The notes beneath the pieces were generated by a model, which had not been told where the DNA came from, did not search any database, and saw nothing but the letters and a program-made list of their open reading frames with translations. A stretch of DNA of 11,007 nucleotides from NCBI GenBank assembly GCA_021805585.1, contig JAJZEY010000233.1:1-11007 (forward strand), read 5' to 3'. A program made the translations under genes and the position numbers. The stretch is from Planctomycetota bacterium (GTDB taxonomy: Bacteria > Planctomycetota > Phycisphaerae > WQYP01). The stretch's first letter is position 1; every line of letters begins with the position of its first letter. Below, in pieces: positions 7,465 to 11,007 of this stretch.

Positions 7465-7483
7465 ATATTCATCAGAGGGTCAG
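7455..7483 (-). promoter_or_regulatory. Candidate hemW promoter
   Basis: On the minus strand a CTGACC -35 element (7478-7483) is followed after 17 bases by a TACAAT -10 element (7455-7460). Transcription would start near 7448, about 18 bases before the ATG at 7430, which fits that start choice. These are consensus matches only, and the primary sigma-factor consensus is assumed to apply. Confidence 0.4.
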
Positions 7484-7577
7484 AGTTTTGAGTTTCAGTG
7501 CATCGCTCCGTACCGGTTTCCCGGAACGGTTCGACGCAGTATTGCATAACCGCAGTTTTTATGCCGGAGGTAATATC

Positions 7578-8072
7578 ATGGATCTGATTCTTGTGGTCTT
7601 CAAGGAAGATGGTCAACGCCGCGAATTTCCCATTCACCGTACCAAAACGGTTATTGGACGTGGCGACGATTGCGAACTTCAGGTTCCGCTGGGAACCATT
7701 TCGCGGCATCATTGCGAAATTGCAATTGAGGACAACACCGCGTTGTTAAAAGATGCCGGCAGTTCCAATGGAACATATCACAACAATCAGCGCGTGACCG
7801 TGGACCAGCCACTAATGCCTGGGGATCATATTCGCATTGGACCGGTGACATTTACGGTAGTAATTGATGGCGAACCGACACAAATTAAGCCGGTGCGCAC
7901 CATTCTGGGTGAGGAAATTTCCGATCGCAGCCGAAACCAATCCGAAGACTCCGGAACCGTTGATATTGAACCAAAAGATGACCTGCCTGTGGCTGAAGAA
8001 CTGGATCATGAGCATATTCCAGCGGACGATGCCCTTTCGGCATTGCAATCACTTACCAAGCCCAAGGCTTGA
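7578..8072 (+). CDS. FHA-domain protein
   Basis: The 164-residue soluble protein consists of an N-terminal forkhead-associated domain (about 1-97) and an acidic, probably disordered tail. The FHA signature residues are all present: IGRG (26-29), SRHHCE (42-47) and NGT (64-66). FHA domains bind phosphothreonine peptides, so this is probably an adaptor in a Ser/Thr-kinase signalling route. No kinase gene is present in the window. The start at 7578 is chosen because GGAGG lies seven bases upstream (7566-7570). An in-frame ATG at 7488 would add 30 residues that are not FHA-like and has no such site. The tail (about 98-164) contains many Asp and Glu residues and a few Ser/Thr that could be phosphorylated. 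The PDZ gene begins nine bases after the stop, so the two are almost certainly co-transcribed. Confidence 0.9.
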   Translation: MDLILVVFKEDGQRREFPIHRTKTVIGRGDDCELQVPLGTISRHHCEIAIEDNTALLKDAGSSNGTYHNNQRVTVDQPLMPGDHIRIGPVTFTVVIDGEPTQIKPVRTILGEEISDRSRNQSEDSGTVDIEPKDDLPVAEELDHEHIPADDALSALQSLTKPKA

Positions 8073-8081
8073 ATTTATGAA

Positions 8082-8855
8082 ATGAAAACGATCCCCCAAT
8101 GCCAACCAACCGGCAGGCCGCGGCTATCCGGCGGCGTGGGGTTGGTCTGTTTTTGCCTGCTGACGCGGTTTGCTATAGCAGGTCTGAACCCGCATTTTGC
8201 AACCGCGGCCAAGCCGAAAGAAAACACGAGTCGGGCCATCGGCCAGCTTGCATCTGACCGCTGGCGTGTGCGTTCAGATGCCCAGCGTTGGCTGTTGCGG
8301 AATAAAAAATCGACTTTTTCCCGGTTGGTTTTCAAGCTCCGGCAGACCGACAACATGGAACAGAAGGCTCGGCTGCTGCGGATCCGCCTTCAGGACTTGT
8401 TATCCCATATGGAATTTGTTGCCGGTCCGCGACCACTGATTGGCATCAACTTTTTTCCGCGGCACCTGACGCTGATCATTCACAAGAAAAGCGTTCGGTT
8501 AAATGCGGCTCAGGTGATTTCGGTGCTGCCTGGTTTTCCGGCGGGCCGCGTTTTACAGAGCGGCGATATTATTCTTGCGTTGAATTCAAATCCGTTTCCA
8601 CACGGTGCAAATGCGTACACCTTTCCCCTGATGCTGGGTGCCTATCCACCAGGAGCAACCGTGAATCTACTGGTTATGCGGGGAAGGAAACTGCGCACAG
8701 TTCCGATTCAACTGATCGGAGTTCCGGCGTCTCCAATGGCCATTATTCCATTGATGCGGCAGCGCGATGCAATCGCCGATAAATTCATCACACGGCATTG
8801 GCCATGGGGGCGTCCGCTTATTTTAGCGGCCAAGCCGAAGCCGACGAAGAAATAG
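8082..8855 (+). CDS. Exported HEAT-like/PDZ-domain protein
   Basis: The 257-residue protein begins with a basic and then hydrophobic stretch (about 16-35) ending near AIAG or ATAA, consistent with an export signal or anchor. Residues about 50-110 form a helical, Arg/Lys/Leu-rich segment (ASDRWRVRSDAQRWLLRNKK) resembling the short HEAT-like modules that planctomycete proteins place before PDZ domains. Residues about 115-212 look like a PDZ domain: LIGINF, then VISVLPGFPAGRVLQSGDII with the characteristic x-A-G-x-L-x-x-G-D core, followed by PGATVNLLVMRGRKL. There is no protease triad, so it is probably a scaffold or substrate-binding protein and not a DegP/HtrA enzyme. The C-terminus is basic and Pro-rich. 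The start has only a weak site (AAGG about 13 bases upstream) and lies nine bases after the FHA stop, which suggests translational coupling. Confidence 0.8.
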   Translation: MKTIPQCQPTGRPRLSGGVGLVCFCLLTRFAIAGLNPHFATAAKPKENTSRAIGQLASDRWRVRSDAQRWLLRNKKSTFSRLVFKLRQTDNMEQKARLLRIRLQDLLSHMEFVAGPRPLIGINFFPRHLTLIIHKKSVRLNAAQVISVLPGFPAGRVLQSGDIILALNSNPFPHGANAYTFPLMLGAYPPGATVNLLVMRGRKLRTVPIQLIGVPASPMAIIPLMRQRDAIADKFITRHWPWGRPLILAAKPKPTKK

Positions 8856-8882
8856 CCGACGCGCGTTGCAATTCAAAAAATA

Positions 8883-8916
8883 GCGGCCGGGATTTTGCAA
8901 TCAAAATCCCGGCCGC
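8883..8916 (-). terminator. Intrinsic terminator between convergent genes
   Basis: A perfect 15-bp stem (8883-8897 with 8902-8916) closes on a 4-nt loop. On the minus strand it is followed by TA and six T residues (8880-8875), so it is a good intrinsic terminator for the surface-protein gene ending at 8948. The plus-strand side has no T-run, but the stem lies 27 bp beyond the PDZ gene stop and may also end that transcript. Confidence 0.85.
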
Positions 8917-8947
8917 AAACGTTATCCGCAGGTTATCCAAATGAGAA

Positions 8948-9862
8948 TCAGATCGTCATTTTGCGGCGGCGAAGCAGCATCGGTACCAGAGCCAGACCGC
9001 CAACCGCCAGCAGGCCGGCACTGGCCGGCACCGGGGTGGATGGGCCGGCAGGCTGCGTGGGATTGCCTGGCGTAAACTGCAGGCTCATGGAATCCAACAG
9101 CACACTGCTGATGGAATTGCTGCCTGACGAACCTGCTTCAGTCGCACTGATGGTCAGATATTTATTTGTGCTGAACGTGGACAGAGCAATGGCGTTCGGA
9201 TACGCAAAAGCATTGCTGCCTTCGCCGCCGGATTGAATTGCGGTGCCCAGCGCCCCCTGTGTCGCGGATGCGGAAACTTCCCATCCATCCGGCGGTGTCA
9301 CGCTGCCAATAATCAGCGATATCGTGTCGGACAAGCCGCTGGAACCAACCGCGGTCAGAAGCGGAGTCATATCAATCTGAATGAAATAGGTGTTATGGGT
9401 TGACGTGATCGTCGGATCTTCGTTCCCGTTGGAAGAACTGTTGGTGATGATGTTGTCAATTTCGTTGAAATTGCCGCCGCCATCGGCCAGGCCAAGGCCT
9501 GTCTCGTCATTCCCCGCGCCATTGTATTTGCTGTAAAGGTCAAATGGCGTAACAGACTGGGATGTGACCTGGGAATTGGTCACGTCATTGTCACCACCGC
9601 CGGCCGCATCGGTTGTGGTTGTGGTGATTTGCGCCTGGCCGTTGAATCCATAAGCGGTCACGCCGATTGGATTAACCGAATTGGGCGCATTGACACTGTT
9701 AAACACCTGACTGGTGCCGAGTGTCGCGTTTGATCCAGTTGTAAAGTTCCAGGTTGCGGTAACCGAACCGGCATGTACGTCGGGAGCGGCGGCCGCCAAT
9801 AGGCCCATAGCGGCCAGCACGGCGGCGGCCTGGACATTTCCAAATCGGGTCGTATTCATCAT
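8948..9862 (-). CDS. Secreted protein with PEP-CTERM-like sorting signal
   Basis: The 304-residue protein has a cleavable-looking signal peptide (hydrophobic core 11-26, likely cleavage after VHA, residues 29-31). A Ser/Thr/Asn/Gly-rich extracellular region follows. The C-terminal tripartite sorting signal has PVPAS (277-281), a hydrophobic helix (282-297) and RRRK (298-301). This architecture matches PEP-CTERM proteins, which are cleaved by an exosortase in the envelope and linked to exopolysaccharide. The usual Glu of P-E-P is replaced by Val. The mature region has no recognisable enzymatic motif and resembles a beta-rich adhesin or matrix protein, but the fold is unknown to me. Translation starts at a double ATG (9862 or 9859) with AAGGA nine or twelve bases upstream. 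A close paralogue lies upstream from 10579. No exosortase gene is in the window. Confidence 0.85.
   Translation of the reverse strand: MMNTTRFGNVQAAAVLAAMGLLAAAAPDVHAGSVTATWNFTTGSNATLGTSQVFNSVNAPNSVNPIGVTAYGFNGQAQITTTTTDAAGGGDNDVTNSQVTSQSVTPFDLYSKYNGAGNDETGLGLADGGGNFNEIDNIITNSSSNGNEDPTITSTHNTYFIQIDMTPLLTAVGSSGLSDTISLIIGSVTPPDGWEVSASATQGALGTAIQSGGEGSNAFAYPNAIALSTFSTNKYLTISATEAGSSGSNSISSVLLDSMSLQFTPGNPTQPAGPSTPVPASAGLLAVGGLALVPMLLRRRKMTI
8958..8983. repeat. 26-bp perfect repeat, copy 1 (sorting-signal codons)
   Basis: This segment, encoding the C-terminal Leu-Leu-Arg-Arg-Arg-Lys region on the minus strand, is identical over 26 bp to 10589-10614 in the second paralogue. The next roughly 35 bp are also nearly identical. 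It reflects a recent duplication, gene conversion or constraint on the sorting signal. Confidence 0.8.
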
Positions 9863-9889
9863 GGATCGAAATCCTTGTCATGCGCGACG

Positions 9890-9919
9890 ATAATGTCGCC
9901 AAGTTAAAGTACTTCCCAA
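9890..9919 (-). promoter_or_regulatory. Candidate proximal promoter of the 304-aa gene
   Basis: On the minus strand TTGGGA (9914-9919) and CATTAT (9890-9895) are separated by 18 bases, each matching four of six consensus positions. Transcription would start near 9883, about 20 bases before the double ATG. It competes with the distal candidate at 10179-10207, and either, both or neither may be real. Confidence 0.25.
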
Positions 9920-9930
9920 ACCACGGCGCA

Positions 9931-9957
9931 CCAGTCGGTCCACGAAAACGTGGCTGG
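9931..9957 (-). repeat. Leader hairpin near T-run
   Basis: CCACG/CGTGG arms (9940-9944 and 9949-9953) close on AAAA on the plus strand (TTTT on the minus strand). Outer arms CCAG/CTGG (9931-9934 and 9954-9957) flank them with a one-sided bulge. On the minus strand a T-rich run precedes the stem instead of following it, so it is not a terminator in that direction. It would lie in the leader of the 304-aa gene if the distal promoter is used. Confidence 0.4.
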
Positions 9958-10178
9958 AAAAAAATCCGAATTCTTCACCTTGGGCAAATTCGGGCTAAAT
10001 TCGCAACAGGTGATTCATTCACAAACAAAATAATCGCATCAATCGGGGAGAAGTGTCTTCTCTCTCTCTCCGGATTGACCCACCAGCACCGCTTTGGTTG
10101 CAGGTGCCCCAAGTACTACCACCGGGGACGGGCCGCACCAGCACTGGGTTTATACCGACAACATTTGCCAGCGGAAGA

Positions 10179-10207
10179 AGTGTACATCAGGGAATCACAA
10201 AAGTCAA
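10179..10207 (-). promoter_or_regulatory. Candidate distal promoter of the 304-aa gene
   Basis: On the minus strand TTGACT (10202-10207, five of six consensus bases) and TACACT (10179-10184, four of six) are separated by exactly 17 bases. The AT-rich tract lies immediately upstream, in the position of an UP element. Transcription would start near 10172 and produce an untranslated leader of about 310 nt. Confidence 0.4.
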
Positions 10208-10507
10208 AACAATTACAATTATTACATTTAAATATATTACTATCATAACAATTATAAGGCATGCCAAACGGCTTCACGCGACGCGAATGGTATTTTTATC
10301 GGGCAAGGAACAATTAAAAATTGGAACTTGGCGGAAGAATCATTCAACCAGCCCGCTGAAACAATCGCCCGGATGACAAACCTTTGGCAGTATCGCTCTG
10401 ACCGGCCGGAGGCCGCGGATGTAAGAGCAGTCCCAATTTCAGCAGCCTGCATGGAACTTCCGGGTTGCGGATTGATACAAAAACGCCGCCCTGTTTTCGT
10501 CCGCGGT

Positions 10508-10547
10508 AAAAAAAGGCGAGCCGGCTTTCCAGGGAAAACCGGCTCGC
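10508..10547 (-). terminator. Intrinsic terminator of the second surface-protein gene
   Basis: A 9-bp perfect stem (10516-10524 with 10539-10547) continues, after one C-A mismatch, into a 4-bp inner stem (TTTC/GAAA) with a 4-nt loop. On the minus strand it is followed by one C and seven T residues (10514-10508). It lies 31 bp beyond the stop at 10579. Confidence 0.85.
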
Positions 10548-10578
10548 ACTGAATTTGAATTAAATTGAATCGCGCGAA

Positions 10579-11007
10579 TCACACGCTGATTTTGCGGCGG
10601 CGAAGCAGCATCGGAATCAGGGCCAGCCCGCCAATGCCCAGCAGGCCGGCGGAAGCCGGGACCGGCACCGACGGTCCGGCGGGAATGGGGTTGGGGTTGG
10701 GGGTGAACGTCATGGTCATCGAATCCAGTAATACGCTGCTTGTCGAACTGTCACAATAAAGCGATCCACTGCCCAGCGCACTTATAGTCAGGTATTTGTC
10801 GGTGGTGAACGTCGAGAGCGCGACCGGAGTCGGGTAGCCAAATCCGGTATTTCCATTCTGGCCCCCCGATTGCAGAAGCCGATTTCCGATAACACCCAAT
10901 GTGTTTGATGCGGAAATCGCCCATTGATCGGTGCCGGTCACGCTTCCAATGGCAATGCTTACGGCTGTGGTGGACAGTGATTGGGGGTCAACCGCAGCCA
11001 AAATACT
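10579..11007 (-). CDS. Paralogous secreted protein with PEP-CTERM-like signal (5' end off window)
   Basis: Only the C-terminal 142 residues are inside the window. The frame stays open to the right edge, so the true start and signal peptide lie beyond 11007. It aligns along its whole visible length with the end of the 304-residue protein. Shared blocks are IGSVT, the SASxTxG region, ALSTFxTxKYLTISA, SSVLLDSMxxxFTP and the end, where PVPASAGLL is followed by a hydrophobic helix and LLRRRK. The linker before the signal is Pro/Asn-rich (NPNPIPAGPSV). The predicted role is the same as the neighbour: a surface or matrix protein processed by an exosortase. It ends with its own terminator, so it is probably transcribed separately from the downstream paralogue. 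Confidence 0.82.
   Translation of the reverse strand, partial: SILAAVDPQSLSTTAVSIAIGSVTGTDQWAISASNTLGVIGNRLLQSGGQNGNTGFGYPTPVALSTFTTDKYLTISALGSGSLYCDSSTSSVLLDSMTMTFTPNPNPIPAGPSVPVPASAGLLGIGGLALIPMLLRRRKISV
10589..10614. repeat. 26-bp perfect repeat, copy 2 (sorting-signal codons)
   Basis: This is the second copy of the repeat at 8958-8983, in the same orientation and at the same place in the coding frame, covering the terminal Arg-rich part of the sorting signal. Confidence 0.8.

Larger units (their letters stand above)
9863..10578. other. 716-bp intergenic region between surface-protein paralogues
   Basis: No convincing gene is present. From right to left it holds the terminator of the second paralogue (10508-10547), about 250 bp of unremarkable sequence, a strongly AT-rich tract (about 10198-10258), a candidate promoter (10179-10207), a CT/GA microsatellite (about 10057-10071), a 7-nt direct repeat with an 11-nt period (9986-9992 and 9997-10003), a hairpin (9931-9957) and a second candidate promoter (9890-9919). 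A minus-strand open frame of 66 codons (10452 to 10252) has GGAAG near its ATG but no recognisable protein character, so I leave it unannotated. Confidence 0.6.

Noticed and set aside
7488..7577. Upstream start for the FHA protein
   Set aside because: It adds 30 non-domain residues without a ribosome binding site, whereas the ATG at 7578 has GGAGG at ideal spacing.
7431..7712. N-terminal extension of HemW up to 523 residues
   Set aside because: The extra sequence is not family-like, runs across the FHA start and its ribosome binding site, and lies upstream of the best hemW promoter candidate.
10252..10452. Minus-strand 66-codon frame in the spacer between the surface-protein genes
   Set aside because: It has a modest ribosome binding site but low-complexity, unrecognisable protein sequence, and it ends in an AT-rich regulatory-looking tract. 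Evidence is insufficient to call a gene.

Overview
The window looks like a chromosomal segment from a member of Planctomycetota, most likely class Phycisphaerae. This is an inference from gene content: tandem secreted proteins with a PEP-CTERM-like C-terminal sorting signal, a secreted HEAT-like/PDZ protein beside an FHA protein, and a membrane-anchored GH28-type beta-helix protein. No rRNA, tRNA or other taxonomic marker is present. I see no mobile element, CRISPR array, toxin-antitoxin pair or phage gene.

Layout. Positions 1-619 hold no convincing gene, only a strong hairpin and a small heptamer array. Two genes on the minus strand follow: a full-length conserved orphan protein (3621 to 2194) and, downstream of it, a GH28/pectate-lyase-fold protein (2047 to 620). 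A 289-bp divergent spacer with two palindromes leads to a PAP2-family membrane phosphatase on the plus strand (3911-4717). Its 3' end overlaps by 56 bp the 3' end of an MFS drug-type antiporter gene on the minus strand (6026 to 4662). Upstream of the antiporter, also on the minus strand, lies a HemW-type radical SAM gene (7430 to 6141). Across a compact divergent promoter region sits a plus-strand pair: an FHA-domain protein (7578-8072) and, nine bases later, an exported PDZ protein (8082-8855). A perfect 15-bp-stem terminator separates this pair from the convergent right-hand block.

The right-hand block has two minus-strand paralogues (9862 to 8948, and 10579 running off the right edge). They encode secreted, probably cell-surface or matrix proteins that end in Pro-Val-Pro-Ala-Ser, a hydrophobic helix and an Arg cluster. 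The second has its own terminator, and a 716-bp spacer with candidate promoters precedes the first, so they are probably separate transcription units.

The genes do not form one pathway. Housekeeping functions (HemW haem handling, lipid phosphatase, efflux) sit among envelope and exopolymer functions (GH28, FHA/PDZ, sorted surface proteins). The most interesting items are the strongly conserved orphan family, the variant sorting signal, the FHA-PDZ pair and the long spacer between the two surface-protein genes. I found nothing that amounts to a clearly new multi-gene system.
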